Positions 45,715 to 58,230 of a stretch of 64,000 nt of DNA are shown here, one piece after another. Every line of letters starts with the position of its first letter. Positions within the stretch are counted from its first letter, which is position 1. Under the pieces are notes generated by a model that had not been told where the DNA came from, made no database searches, and saw only the letters and a list, made by a program, of their open reading frames with translations. Where the stretch lies: positions 67,322,018-67,386,017 of the forward strand of contig OZ005650.1 in assembly GCA_963930645.1 (NCBI GenBank), read 5' to 3'. A program made the translations under genes and the position numbers. Source of the stretch: Salticus scenicus (taxonomy: Eukaryota; Arthropoda; Arachnida; Araneae; Salticidae).

Positions 45715-48399
45715 AATAAATAAATAAATAAATAATAATGAAAATTTCTAACAATTTTATCACCTACTGTAAACAGAACTTCAAAAATCATGTTTTAATT
45801 CACATTTAAACAACTGAATTGCAAAAAATTTATAAGTACATTTTATTTAAAATTATAACAACCGAAACATTTAAATAAATATAAGAACATTCAATCTATC
45901 TATATGAGACATAAATCTGTCATAAACAGTGTATTTTAATCTTACTATCTTATTGAACATTCAGATTTCCGATAAGCATATATTTCGACACAATGTTAAT
46001 CATTTATTTATTTATCCTTATGAACATTTGATAAAACGGCCCAATTATATCTCATTTCCTTCTCCCCTGTAAATGTTATTTTGCCTTTAAAGAAGTGAAA
46101 CAAACTTCTTGGAAGGGAGGCAAGCAGGCTTAAAATAAAGTATGTTTGTAAACATATTTTCCCCAATTTATGTTATTACAACTTCGTGCCAATAAAAATC
46201 AATCACGATTCTTTACGAGGCTAGTTCAGTGTGGTGCGCGTTTTATGCTACAATCTTGGCTGCACTGTTAAAAATTGCTACAAAAAAAAGGGGGGGGGGG
46301 AAACTGTAAATTATTTATTTTAAGTGTTATGTAAATTTCGAACGAAAAGAAAACGGGGATGTTAAAAATATCATATACATATGTATAAATGTATGTGTAT
46401 GTATGTATAATGTAAGTATGATTTTAATTAATTGTTCATGGCAAAACATTATTGATCTACAAGGCATTTTCTGAGAACTATTAATGTTAAATTTTTACTG
46501 AGAAATAAAACAGCATCTTATGTATACATATATATGTATGTATATATATATACACACACACGATAAAGATTGAGAATCTATATTTATATATATTTAATGG
46601 AAAACTATAGTAAATTTACAGAGACACAGGATAATCATTACGTTAAATTTACAAAGATATTTTACAGTATACTTTTTCTTGTTTAATAAAACGATGCAAA
46701 ATTATTTCTATGTACAACAAGTATTATGTGACTTTTTAATTTATGATATTTCCTTTGATAGTTTTTATATTTCACTATTTAAAAGTGGTTTTCAATGTAT
46801 TTTACCTCTACTCAAAGCCATGTATATTTTTAGGATAACCCCTTTATTAAAATACATAAAAACTGGAATTAAAAGTTTTATACAGAACAAGTTAGCTGAA
46901 TGCCTTTAGAAGCAATATTTCGCTTCAGTTATTAAAGCAAAATCCATTTAGATGATGAGTAGAGATTTATTAAAGATGCCTTTCTTAATCCCTTAACAGT
47001 TTCTTTTTTTCCTTTTTCTTTCTTTCTTTCTTTTCTTTTCTTTTCTTTTACTTTATTTTCAGTTTACACCACTATTACTGCATGGCAATATTCATGTTAT
47101 TTAATTCTTTGAATCGTCATGTTATTTTATCGAAAATTATTCCAAAAAACTACTTTTTAGAAATTCTGGTGCCAGTTTGTGCAAAATTTTACAAAAATAA
47201 TGATCATAAAGCTGACGTAAACAGTGTATTTTAAATTAAAAATCTTACTAAACATTCCAAATTAAAGTCAGCAAAAGCTTCGACAGAATTTTATTTATTT
47301 ATTTATCCTTGTGAATAGTTGATAAATCTTCCCAAGTATATTATATTCTAAATAACATTTCCATCTTCCCTGTAAATGCTGTTTTACCTTTACAAGATCG
47401 CCAAGAAGGAGAAATCAAGTTACTTATTACAATGGCGGCATACAGGTGTAAAATAATGTATTTGAATGAAAATTAAAAGTATCTCTATTTAAAATTATAA
47501 CATAACAAATAAAAAATTTAAATAAGTAGTAAAACAAACGCATACAATTTATTTATCACTAAATCTGCCTTAGACATAAATATGTCGTAAACAGTGTTAT
47601 TTTAAATTTAAAATCTTACTATACATTCTGAATTTAAGTCAGCATGAGCTTCGACAAAATTTTATTTATTTATTTATCCTTGTGAATAGTTGATAAATCT
47701 TCCCAAGTATATTATATTCTAAGTAACATTTCCATCTTACCTGTAAATGCTGTTTTACCTTTACAAGACCGCCAAGAAAGAGAAACCAATTTACTTATTA
47801 CAATGGCGGCAAACAGGTGTAAAATAATGTATGTTTGTAAATATTATATTTTTCTTAATTTGAGTTGTTCTTTTTTTTTGGGGGGGGAGGGGGGGGGGAG
47901 ATAAGGATTCTTCATTAGGCGAGTTCAGAGTTTCTTTTATACGCTGCAATCTTTTTCACAATGTTAAGTATTACTACAAAAGCATTGCCATAAATTATTT
48001 AACATTTTACATAAAATTACATAGAAAAATAAACTCAAATGTTAAAAGATCGATTGCATCAGTACTTAAAATCTAAGTATTATTTCAATTAATTATTTAT
48101 GAAAGAATATTATTGTTCTACAATACTTTTTCAGGAGTTAGAATCCTTCATTTTTAATTTTTATTGAGAAATATAATATAAAAACGAATTAAAATATACA
48201 GTAAAGATTGAGAATCCTGATCATTTAATTGAAAATTGTCGTAAATATACAAAGACTCTGAATAAATATTACAGTAAATTTACAGAAATATTTTATAGCG
48301 TATTATTTCTCGCTTGTTGCAGAAGTACTGTCTAATTATTTTAACCCGAAACAAGTGTATGCTTTTGAAATTTAAGGTACTTTGTTTGACAGTATTTTT

Positions 48400-50200
48400 A
48401 CTTCCATTACCCTACCACCGTACGTAATATAAGTATTGTATTCTGTTCAAATATTCGATATCGAGTTTTCACCTGATTTGCACGTTTTAAGGCCTTCTCA
48501 GTCTAAAAAAGTAGGGGGTTTTGGCTATTTGTCGGTGTGTGTGTGTGTGTAGTGTACGTATGTATGTATGTATGTGGAGAATTGTTGTATAGATGAAGCA
48601 CAGTACCTAATGAAATTTATTACTTGTTGAAAAGTTACTCTTCTATGCGTTGGCCGCTAAGGATACGCTGAAAAAAAACAGTCAAGTTAAAATTAATTAA
48701 AGAAGAAACTGGTTACCCAAGAACGCATCCACGAGACAGAATATCTGTTAAAGCAAATTTATTTAGTATTCCAAAACATCTAATGTGGAGCATGACCATA
48801 GATGGAATATCAGTACAAAGCATACAGCATGGAGTGGAGAAACAATCGCGAGAATCATGCCGGGCCCTAAGCCCGAATCGCTCTTGAGCCTTTTACATGT
48901 CGATGATCAAAAAAGAAGTGACCGCTCCTAAACTGAAGTAAAACAAATGACAATGCCTTTGGCGTTGAATTATACGCCAAGTTCAAAGTTCTAAGATAGA
49001 GAATGGTTGCCTTATGTTAGGGATATTCACATGTATATTTTTAAAAAGTCACGAGTAATTTATTGACCGTTGTTAGGGAATGTTGGCATGATTTCGCCAA
49101 GATTTAGACCCTGGGAAAATATCTAGCTAAGCACATATTTTATTTGATCGTTGATGTAAATTAGGCGACGAGAGGCTGCTTCGATGTAAGATTAAAAGAC
49201 ACCGAATTAATTATTTTCTGGTTTCACAAAGCAAAAGGATAGAAATAAAACAAAACATTATCATCTACAGAGCGATGTTTCAGTTACATTGAAAAAGACA
49301 TGAAAGGGTAAAAATTAGAAAAGATATAAAAATTAGAAAATGCATATTGTAAAATTTATTATTTATAGGATAAAATTGTTATATTTTAAGTAGTTGTTTA
49401 AGATTAAGGAATCTAATTTATAATTTAATTTATTTAGATAATTTACCTATTCCTTTAAAGAGAAAAATATAAATTTTATAATATGTGATAATCTATATCA
49501 CAAGCATCTTCTGGCAATCATATCTCATAAACTAATAAAGATAGAACTACGAAACTTCAGAATTGATACAGGTCTGGTGTACAGATGATTTTTCCAAATT
49601 TTGGTAAAAATTGGAAAAACGGAAGTGGGAGCCGTAAGTCCACATCTCAAAAACGACTCTAACGATTTTCTTTAAAGTTGCTGTATAAACACTCTATTAG
49701 ATGTCCTTTCGAATGATATCGTTGGTTAATTCAGGAAAATCGATAGGTATTTGTATAAATACCTAAATTTTAGGTCTCGCAAGTGCATTCCTTTGAAAAC
49801 GGCAGAACGGATTCTTTTCAAGCTCGCCATATTAACTCCCTTTTAAATATCCTTTTGTATGCAATTATTTATTTTGAGCATGCCATATTTTGGTAAAAGT
49901 TGGTATCTCAAAAACGGCTATAACGATTTTCTTGAAAATTGTCTCATAAATCCATTCTCATCTATTACGTGGTTATTACAGGATAATTAACAGTCATCCT
50001 GCTAAGCTAGGTTAATTTTAGTTCTCAGAAATCGGTGTTTAAAAAAATAACTCTACGACTTTTTTTTTTTTTTTTTTAATTTGTTCTTATTTTTTAACTT
50101 GCTATGTAAACTTTGTTTTATATGTCTTTACACGTGTATTAAGTTTCTCATACTGGAAAGATTTCAGTTTTCTACTTTGTTAGGTCAATTATGTATCTTC
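48400..50200 (+). other. Insertion in the P-Q-R array
   Basis: It splits one unit between its Q (48085) and R (50415) blocks. It starts with a head repeat (48475 'GATTTGCACGTTTTAAGG', then a GTGTGTGT/GTATGTAT run at 48535-48573). 48600-49200 is more complex and GC-richer but has stops in all frames. 49500-50040 holds two direct repeats of 'ATCTCAAAAACG...TAACGATTTTCTT' (about 49655 and 49905). No gene is recognised. Confidence 0.55.
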
Positions 50201-50211
50201 TGATCATTATC

Positions 50212-50295
50212 TCCCCCCCCCCCCCAAAAAAAAAATAAAAATAAAAATAATAACTAAAAATAAAAATAAAAAATAAATAAATAAATAAATAATAA

Positions 50296-50330
<35 letters not shown>

Positions 50331-50370
50331 ATACATACATACATACATACATACATACATACATACAATA
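50212..50370. repeat. Compound microsatellite C-A-(AAAT)-(AAT)-(ACAT)
   Basis: A C run at 50212-50225, A-rich units, AAAT, then AAT (50297-50328) and about ten ACAT units (50328-50366). The 121-codon minus-strand frame over it is an artefact of this repeat. Confidence 0.95.
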
Positions 50371-50980
50371 CGTGTAATAGTGGGCAATGGAAGATGTGTG
50401 GTTGTTTCAAACCAGATTTTTTCAGTGTATTTTACTGCTTCTAAAAAATATGTTTTTTTTTTCCAAGATAGCTCCTCAAATAAAATACTCTGAAGCGGGA
50501 ATTGAACTTTTATATAATGGAGAACAATTAAAAACAATATTCCGCTTCAGCAGAACTTAATAGTTATTAAATCCATCTTAATGATAAATTCTAATATAAT
50601 TGTAGAGATTTATCAAAAAACTCTTTCGTAATTTATAAATAAGAAAGAAAAGATTTTTTTTTTTTTTTTTTTTTTTTGGAAATTATAAAAAGCATTTCGA
50701 AAATAATGTTTAAATTGTTATGTAAAACACTTAAAGTAATAACTTTTGCAAGCATCTTCTGTTAAAAATTATAACATAACTAAAAAAAAAAAAAATAATA
50801 ATAATAATTAATTAATTAAACAAACGTATTCAATCTATATATACGAGACATAAATTTATCGTAAACTGTATATTTAAAAATTTTAACTTTTTCAGAACAT
50901 CCAGAATACAAATCAGCATAAGCTACCCCAGAATTTTATTCATTAATTTATTTATTCTAAAGAATATTTGATAAATATTT

Positions 50981-50982
<2 letters not shown>

Positions 50983-51023
<41 letters not shown>
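50983..51023. repeat. (TA)n microsatellite
   Basis: About 20 TA units with one G interruption, inside a P block. Confidence 0.9.
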
Positions 51024-51024
<1 letters not shown>

Positions 51025-51107
51025 TGTCAGCTTGCCTGTGAATGCTGTTCTACGTCTAAAAGGCCGTGGAATCCATAAAAACAACTTATTGTAATGGACA
51101 AACAAGA

Positions 51108-51217
51108 TGGGTGGATGGGTTTATTTAACGTCGCACTAGTGCTGCTCAATGGGCAATTGGCGACGGTCTGGGACTCACCCCTAAAGGTTGTCTTCTCCAC
51201 GGAAGGGACACCAACAG
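51108..51217 (-). mobile_element. SINE body fragment (family 1)
   Basis: 'TTTATTTAACGTCGCACTAG' and 'GGCGACGGTCTGGGACTCAC' match the body of the SINE at 15505-15832; strand is given in the sense of its lost tRNA head. It splits a P block: 'GGACAAACAAG' before and 'AGAAGTAAAATAAAGT' after are contiguous in other units. Confidence 0.75.
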
Positions 51218-52587
51218 AAGTAAAATAAAGTAAGTTTGTAAGCATATTTTCTCCAATTTATGCTGTTACAACTTCGGGTTAACCTTTTAGCGTTCACTAC
51301 TTAATTTATTTTAAAATTACTAAACTAATTTAAAAAATAGCTTTTGGACCCATTGTTGATCATAAATATTTAAAAAATAAAAAATTAGCATTGTTCCTTT
51401 TCGAGAAATTTTTGGTTTAGAACATCTATAAGTTAACCTCATTAAATTCAAATAATATTTAATTTAATAAATGAAACACTTTGTAAGTAAACATTATCGG
51501 CTGCAAAAACTCGTAAAAGTTGTTTCAGGTGTAAATAATACTCCAGCTCTTCATTAAATGAAACAAACTAGACATTAATGCATCATCAAACCATCAAACC
51601 AGCAATTTGTACTGGCGCACACTAAGAAACTTCAAGTGACTTATGCATTTAGCTTCCTTTGAAGCATTATTTGTCAAATTTTGGAATAGTGTTGCTATCT
51701 ACCGAACAGAAAAGGAACAAAAGTTTAAAACCTGTTTAAAACAAGGGGGAAATGTAAAAAAAAACTGTTGAATAAAAATTGTTAAATTATGTCAACTGTT
51801 TGGTTTCGTTACGAAACCAATGAACGTTAAAGGGTTAAACAACTAAGCACGAATTTTTAATAGGTGAGTTCAAGGAGTTGCTGCTTTATGCAGAAAAACT
51901 AATATAAATTATTTATTTTAACTCTTATATATGACTGCAAATAATAAAATAAAATAAAATAAACGGAAATGTCGAAATATAAATTTCATTTCTATTTAAA
52001 AATGTTATTTTAATTAATTATTGATTTCAGAATATTATTGATTCACAATACTTTTCCTGAAGTAGACATGTTTTTTATTGTGAAATAAGAAATGACATTT
52101 TTTTTTTTCTTTTTAATATGCCATAAAGATGAAGAATTGTTTTTTAATTTTATTATTGAAAACCATTGCAAATTTACAAAGAATTTCAATGAAAATTATT
52201 ATTGCAATAAAATATTATTTTTTTTTTAAATATACCATAAAGATTAAAAATTATTTATTAGTTTTTTATTGAAAATTATTGCAAATTTACAAAGAATTTG
52301 AATGAAAATTGTTATAAATTTAAAGAAATTTTTTAAAGTGCACTTTCTCTTTCCTGATGAATTGATTGGATCAAATTATTTCGACCCGAAATAATTTTTG
52401 TGGATTTTTGAAGTTTATTAAGTTTTCCTTTCATAATTCTTATTGTTCATCATTCCACACTTGTTTTTTAATGCTTTTATATTAAAATACTCAAAATTTT
52501 TGATATATTAAACAACATAATGAGGATATAATTTCTTATTAAGAAGAAGAACTCTATCGCACCTCCAACCCACAAATTTTAAGCTTC

Positions 52588-52591
<4 letters not shown>

Positions 52592-52618
<27 letters not shown>

Positions 52619-52621
52619 TAG

Positions 52622-52656
<35 letters not shown>
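52592..52656. repeat. (TA)n and (TTA)n microsatellites
   Basis: A 27-nt TA run and about 11 TTA units. Confidence 0.9.
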
Positions 52657-52659
<3 letters not shown>

Positions 52660-53560
52660 ATTATTATTTTCAATTTAAATTTTTTTTTAAGATCGTCACT
52701 TTTCATTAATAGCAGTTTTCTTTTCCTCCATATCACTTCAAAAATTTTTAAATGAATTTAAAACTGTAACCTTACACACTTACGAATTTGAAATATGCAT
52801 CAAACAATGAGTTCATTTTATCCGCTATGTAACTATTTATTCTGATTGTATTTTTGCTGAAACCTCAATTTAACACTCCCTGTATTAAGAGAATCCACTT
52901 TGTGCCTATAGTCTATATCATTGAACAGCTTAGCCGAATACCTTTAAAATCAGTATACCGCTCTAACTTAAATTAATAATTTATAATGTAATGTCTAATT
53001 TGATGATAAATTATAATGCAATTGTATATATTTATTCAAGAACTCTTCTCCTTAGTTTATAAACAAGAAAGAAATTTTTTTTTTTCATAAACTGTAGGGG
53101 GAAAAGGGAGAGGAGATGTCCTCAAAAATCATATTTTAATTCATATGTACACAATTGAAGTAATATAATTTATAAATGTATTCGATCTAAAATTATATCA
53201 TAACAACCAAAACATTTAAATAAATGATAAAACAAACGTATTCAATTTATTTATCAGAGACATAAATCTATCGTAAACAGTGTATTTTAAATTTAAAATC
53301 TTACTGAACATTCCGAATTCAAGTCATCATAAGCTTCGCCAGAATTTTATTCATTTATTTATTTATCCTTATGAATATTTGATAAATCTTCCCAAGTATA
53401 TATATTTCCGTCTTGCCTGCGAATGCTGTTCTACCTTTACAAGGCCGTTAAAGCGGTGAAACCAACTTATTGCAATGGAGGCAAACAGGAGTAAAATAAA
53501 GTGTGTTTGTAAATAAATTTTTCTTGATTTATGCTGTTATCTCAGTGTGAAAGAATTATC

Positions 53561-54725
53561 TGCCAATAAAATTTTAGATTTTAGATCTTTGTTTAATGTT
53601 TGTTTTGTTCGAGAACAAATAATAAAGATTTCGCGCGAAATGAGATAAACAAATAAAGCAATGGGATTTTGCACAGCGTAAATGCTTGAATATCATATTT
53701 ATATAAATGTTTTAAGTTTAACTTATTTTATTTTTTTAGTTTTTAAAGGTATTTTTAATATGTTATAAAAATACTAAAGATTAAAATTCTAGTTGTTTGG
53801 GTGTTAAAACTGAAAATGTTAAACAATTTAAAAAATAATAATAATAAAATTCTACATTATGAAAGAAAAAATTAATGTTGAAACTAACACTTTGAATGTT
53901 ATTGAAATATAAAATTTTTATCTATTACATTATTTACATTTGTTTAAACATTAGTATTCCTAAATTTACCGGAGAATGGGTTTTCAAACATTCTATGTTT
54001 TGTTTTAAATATACTTATTTAAGTGCATTTAAATATTTTTTGAAATAAATAAATGCTGATTCATTAATCTTGTAAATTACTTCTTTATAAACACAACTGA
54101 AAAAACAAATTAATAAAAACAAAAATTAAACTCTAATAAATAAACGTTCTATAACAGAATATACTATTACATTCCATAAATATTTTCATAAGTAAATTGC
54201 TGATATTGCGTAAAAATAAACCGTTGATCGTAGCTTTTAAAATAAACTAAAATATATATATATATGTGTTTTTCCTTTTGAAAATTATTTATATCTGTCA
54301 AGTATTATAAAATTATTTGACCTAAAAAAATAATCTCTTTTTAATAAATCTCTTTTTATGAATGGTGTTTTAGTAAAAAACTTGATGAAATTTTTGTTGC
54401 TGAGCAGAATATTTAAATTGATGTCCGAAATATTAGTTTCAATGTAATTCAAAGCAAGATCTATTTCGAAATAAATTCACTTAAAAAATCAATCTTGCTT
54501 AGATTAGGAAATATATTTTCTATTTATATGATATTTTTATTAATTCATAAGTTATTTATATACTTATTCATTTATTTTGTTTGTTTGTTTACAATAACCG
54601 AAATAAGAAACATAATTGCAAAATTACTTTGCTTTACTTCCTTAATTTTCTTTCTTCCTTTCTTTTCCCTTGTTTGAAACTTGTTTAAACAATTATTCGA
54701 AAAAATAAATAAATTGTTTATTTTA
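53561..54725. other. AT-rich noncoding DNA
   Basis: No gene. Possible decayed Q-like sequence near 53700-53800. A 60-codon leucine/isoleucine-rich frame near 54495 has no support. Confidence 0.55.
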
Positions 54726-54800
54726 TTTATTAACACGCTTTTATTAGCTTCACCTGTATGTATGTATGTTTGTATGTTTGTTTGTAACTGCTCTGGGAGC
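54726..54800 (+). repeat. Solo leader of the 55 kb-type element
   Basis: 'CTTTTATTAGCTTCACCTGT' followed by a (TATG)/(TTTG) run at 54758-54784 resembles the leader at 55115-55180 but no array follows. Probably a truncated relative. Confidence 0.5.
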
Positions 54801-54847
54801 AAACAAAAAATCTATATTGTAAAAAAAAAAGACTTTCCTTAAGTGAA

Positions 54848-54920
54848 CTTCGTGGCGTTGAGGTATAGCTCCGCGCTACGAACCGAAAGGTCTAGCGTTC
54901 AATCCCAGTCAGGGGAGATT
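54848..54920 (+). mobile_element. tRNA-derived SINE head or tRNA relic
   Basis: 'GGCGTTGAGGTATAGCTCCG' (A box-like) and 'TAGCGTTCAATCCC' (B box-like) at tRNA spacing, followed directly by a T/A-rich tail. No recognisable body. Confidence 0.5.
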
Positions 54921-54987
54921 TTTTAAAAATGGTTTTTGTTTAATTCTAAATTATGTTAATTAAAGATTTAAATGTATGTAAATATTA

Positions 54988-55045
54988 TGGTGTGTCACTC
55001 ACACGATTTTCTCTTACCCTGCATTTTAATACTAAGATAGATATT
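54988..55045 (+). repeat. Short dispersed repeat, second copy
   Basis: Matches 14018-14085. Confidence 0.7.
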
Positions 55046-55114
55046 TTGTGTTTTTTAGTTCACATTTCTATAAAAGCGTGTTCTTTAATTTTTTAAAACT
55101 ATAATATTGTTTAT

Positions 55115-56835
55115 TACCATGTTTTTATTAACTTCGATTCTTGTTTGTTTGTGGGTTTGTTTGTGTGTTTGTCAGGGACAAATCTTGCAATCGATTTTTA
55201 ACTAACTTCCCGACTAGCTAGATATTTGAAATTTTCAGGACAGCTCACAACACGGTGACAATACATTTTTCTAATAATTTTAGTCAACTATTTCAAGTCC
55301 CGCCGCCTTCGGCAGCGCTTATATGATTCGACAGAAAATTTATTTAACTAACTTTCCGACTAGTTAGACATTTGAAACTTTCAGAATAGTTCAGAACACG
55401 GTGAAAATGCATTTTCTTAATACCTTTAGCCAAATGTTTCGGGTTCCTGCTGCCTTCGGCAGCGTTATCAGTACAAAGCTTGCAATCGATTTTTCACTAA
55501 CTTTCCGACTAGCTAGACATTTGAAACTTTCAGGACAGCTCACAACACGGTGACAATACATTTTTCTAATAATTTTAGTCAACTATTTCAGGTCCCGCTG
55601 CCTGCGGCATCGCTTATATAATTCGACAAAACATTTATTTAACTAACTTCCCGACTAGCTAGACATTTGAAACTTTCAGAATAGTTCAGAACACGGCTAA
55701 AATGCAATTTTTAAATATTTTTAACCAACTGCTTCGGGTTCCTGCTGCCTTCGACACCGTTACAAGTACAAAGCTTGCAATCGATTTTTCACTAACTTCC
55801 CGACTAGCTAGACATTTGAAACTTTCAGGATAGTTCAGAACGCGGTGAAAATACATTTTTTAAATACCTTTAGCCAACTGTTTCGGGTTCCTGCTGCCTT
55901 CGGCAGCGTTATCAGTACAAAGCTTGCAATCGATTTTTCACTAACTTCCCGACTAGCTAGACATTTGAAACTTTCAGGATAGTTCAGAACACGGTGAAAA
56001 TACATTTTTTTAATACCTTTAGTCAGCTGTTTCGGGTTCCTGCTGCCTTCGGCAGCGTTATTAGTACAAAGCTTGCAATCGATTTTTCACTAACTTTCCG
56101 ACTAGCTAGACATTTGAAACTTTCAGGCTAGCTCATAACACGGTGACAATACTTTTTTTTTAAACTTTTAGTCAACTGCTTCAGGTCCCTACTGTCTTCG
56201 GCAGCGTTTATATGATTCAACAGAAATTTTATTTAACTAACTTCCTGACTAGCTAGACATTTGAAACTTTCACAATAGTTCAGAACACGGTGAAAATGCA
56301 TTTTTTAAATACTTTTAGCCAGCTGTTTCGGGTTCTTGCTGCCTTCGGCAGCGTTACCAGTACAAAGCTTGCAATCGATTTTTCACTAACTTCCCGACTA
56401 GCTAGATATTTGAAACTTTCAGGATAGCTCAGAACACGGGGGCAATACATTTTTTTTAATACTTTTAGTCAACCTTTTTTAGGTCCCTACTGTATTCGGC
56501 AGCGTTCATATGATTCAACAGAAAATTTATTTAACTAACTTCCCGAGTAGCTAGACATTTGAAACTTTCGGAATAGTCCAGAATACGGTAAAAATGCTTT
56601 TTAAAAATATTTTTATCCAATTGCTTCGGGACCCTGGTGCCTTCGGCAGCGTTTCCAGTACAAAGCTTGCAATCAACTTTTAACTAACTTCCCGGCTAGA
56701 TAGCCATTTGAAACTTTCATAATAGCTCAAAAGACGATAGCAAGGAATTTTTTTAATACTTTTATCCAATTGCTGGGGTTCCGGCTGCCTTCAGTAGTGT
56801 TTATATGATTCAACAGAAAATTTAAAAAGATGGTT
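55115..56835 (+). mobile_element. TIR element carrying 11 copies of a 148-bp repeat
   Basis: The left end TACCATGTTTTTA (55115) and right end TAAAAAGATGGT (56823) are inverted with one mismatch. After the left end come a (TTTG)n run (55143-55174) and the array. The landmark GACTAGCTAGACATTTGAAA starts at 55212, 55358, 55507, 55653, 55802, 55951, 56100, 56247, 56395, 56545 and 56694, a step of 146-150 bp. Two monomer types differ in their joint: A has 'ATATGATTCGACAGAAAATT', B has 'AGTACAAAGCTTGCAATCGA'. The order is B A B A B B B A B A B, ending in a partial A. No coding frame. An inverted, shorter copy is at 61169-61686. Confidence 0.92.
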
Positions 56836-57239
56836 TATAAAAATTTTTTTATCTTATAATTATTTTTAAGTTTCAGAAAAACAGTATTTAAGAAGCAATA
56901 CATTTTATATTTTACAATTGAACAATTTTATAATATTCAGATACAGTTAATGTTTTAAATTCCTATTTCACATATTTTAATATATTAAAACAATAAATGT
57001 AAAATAATATCAAAATTGAATGAAATAAAACTATTAGTTCGTTATCGTGTTCGAATTTTGTTTTCCTCTAAACAAGTATTACTTCATTTTCACAAAAGTT
57101 AATTGTGTATGGATGTATGTATGAAAATTTAAACTTTTGCTTCAATGTTTTTTTTTTTTTTTTTTTTTTTTACCTTGTGTATTTTACTTCTACCTATTTT
57201 TATGTATAAACTTGACTTTATTAAAAATTTTCAAGAGAG
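56836..57239. other. AT-rich noncoding DNA
   Basis: No gene. Poly-T at 57149-57170. Confidence 0.6.
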
Positions 57240-58230
57240 TTGCTTTTTGCTCCGAAATACATTCTGCCTATTCCATCTTTTGCAGCACGCTCCTTCTCAA
57301 CTGCTAATCAAAATTTGAAAGACTGCCATTTCTGCAATATAACTAGAAACCAATCATGCTGACGCACAGCTTCTGATATTATATTCGGCCATAACTTTCT
57401 TGACCACCCATCGAACATCATCCTATTTGCGCCGTAAAGATACCGATATATACGAAGGGTTTATGTTTAATCAACCGATGAAACGTACCCTTTGGCAGTC
57501 CTGGTCCCTTCCTGTTCTATTTCGTTTTGTTTACCTCGCAACATTCGACTCACGTAATGAAACTTTGGCCGGCAGGATCTTTTGGACGAAAATAAACCAA
57601 TATAGGATCGCCTCCAGCGGACAAGAATCGATTGCGATGTGCCATCCACCATCAGCCACCCTGCTCTCTCCCAACTCTCTTCCCCCCCCCCCTGCCCCCT
57701 CTTTTCTTATACTCAAATGGTCAAAAAGATCGTTGGACTTGCAACGACACTCCTTTGCTAACGACTTTGACCATTACTACAGAGAAAGAGAAGTTAGAGG
57801 GAAAAAAGTAAAAGGAAAAGAACCTCTTTTTCATTTCCCGTTTAACGAGATGACGCAGAATCGTCAGCAATTAAAAAGTTCAGCGGCGAACTCGTTTTCT
57901 TTTGGACGATATTCCTCCAACCCCCCCCCCCTCCCTTGTCTACTTTTTTTCATGCCCTTTTTACTTTCGTCTTCTTTTTTTTTTTTTTTTCCTCCTGTCC
58001 TTTTTTTTTTTTTTAAAGAGAGAGCGAGAAAAAACAGACAAAAGAGATCGCTGCAAAGAAAAATATAAGAGGGGTAAAAAAGGAAAAGGAGAAAAAGAGG
58101 AAAAAAAAATGTGTAGCTGGAAGGCGTCCCGTGAAATAGGAGCTTTTTTGTTCTGGAAAACGGAGGTTAGGGCGAGGAGAATACTCGCCCCCCTCCTTTT
58201 TTCTATAGTTCGTGAATAAACAAAAAGCAG
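57240..58230. promoter_or_regulatory. GC-richer island 6 with C/T and purine tracts
   Basis: 57240-57900 is complex, non-repetitive sequence (the largest island); 57900-58015 is a long C/T tract and 58016-58110 a purine-rich tract that can pair with it. A 222-codon frame (57400-58068) is open, but it ends in homopolymeric Pro/Phe/Lys-Arg from the tracts. Other frames of 60-105 codons are open on both strands, and no domain is recognisable. I treat it as candidate regulatory DNA. A diverged exon cannot be excluded without an alignment or transcript. Confidence 0.35.

Larger units (their letters stand above)
44600..53560 (+). repeat. Diverged tandem array of three-block units (P-Q-R)
   Basis: Three sequence blocks recur in order. 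P ('GATAAATCTTCCCAAGTATA', 'AACAGGAGTAAAATA') starts near 44763, 45931, 47221, 47581, 50860 and 53270. Q ('AGAATATTATTGAT', 'AAATTTACAGAAATATTTTA') lies near 45225, 46425, 48085 and 52015. R ('GCTGAATGCCTTTAGAAGCA' or similar, 'CGCTTCAG') lies near 46795, 50415 and 52870. A full unit is about 1.25 kb; some units lack R, and one P block is doubled 360 bp apart. Units are interrupted by 48.4-50.2 kb and by a SINE fragment. No coding frame is conserved between units. Confidence 0.8.

Noticed and set aside
48600..49200. Possible LTR or retroelement piece (GC-richer, complex sequence)
   Set aside because: No matching second LTR, primer-binding site, polypurine tract or gag/pol frame could be found in the window.
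50328..50370. Telomere-like or coding repeat
   Set aside because: The ACAT/TATG repeat is a plain tetranucleotide microsatellite and lacks TTAGG-type units.
50172..50537. A 121-codon minus-strand open frame
   Set aside because: Most of it is translation of the C-A-AAAT-AAT-ACAT compound microsatellite.
55115..56835. CRISPR-like array
   Set aside because: Regular spacing, but the whole 148-bp unit is repeated with no unique spacers, in eukaryotic DNA with TIRs. It is a tandem repeat.
57400..58068. A 222-codon plus-strand open frame
   Set aside because: Its first part has no recognisable domain, its end is homopolymer-encoded Pro/Phe/Lys/Arg, and other frames on both strands are open too. 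No splice or start context supports it, so it is kept only as part of a GC-richer island.
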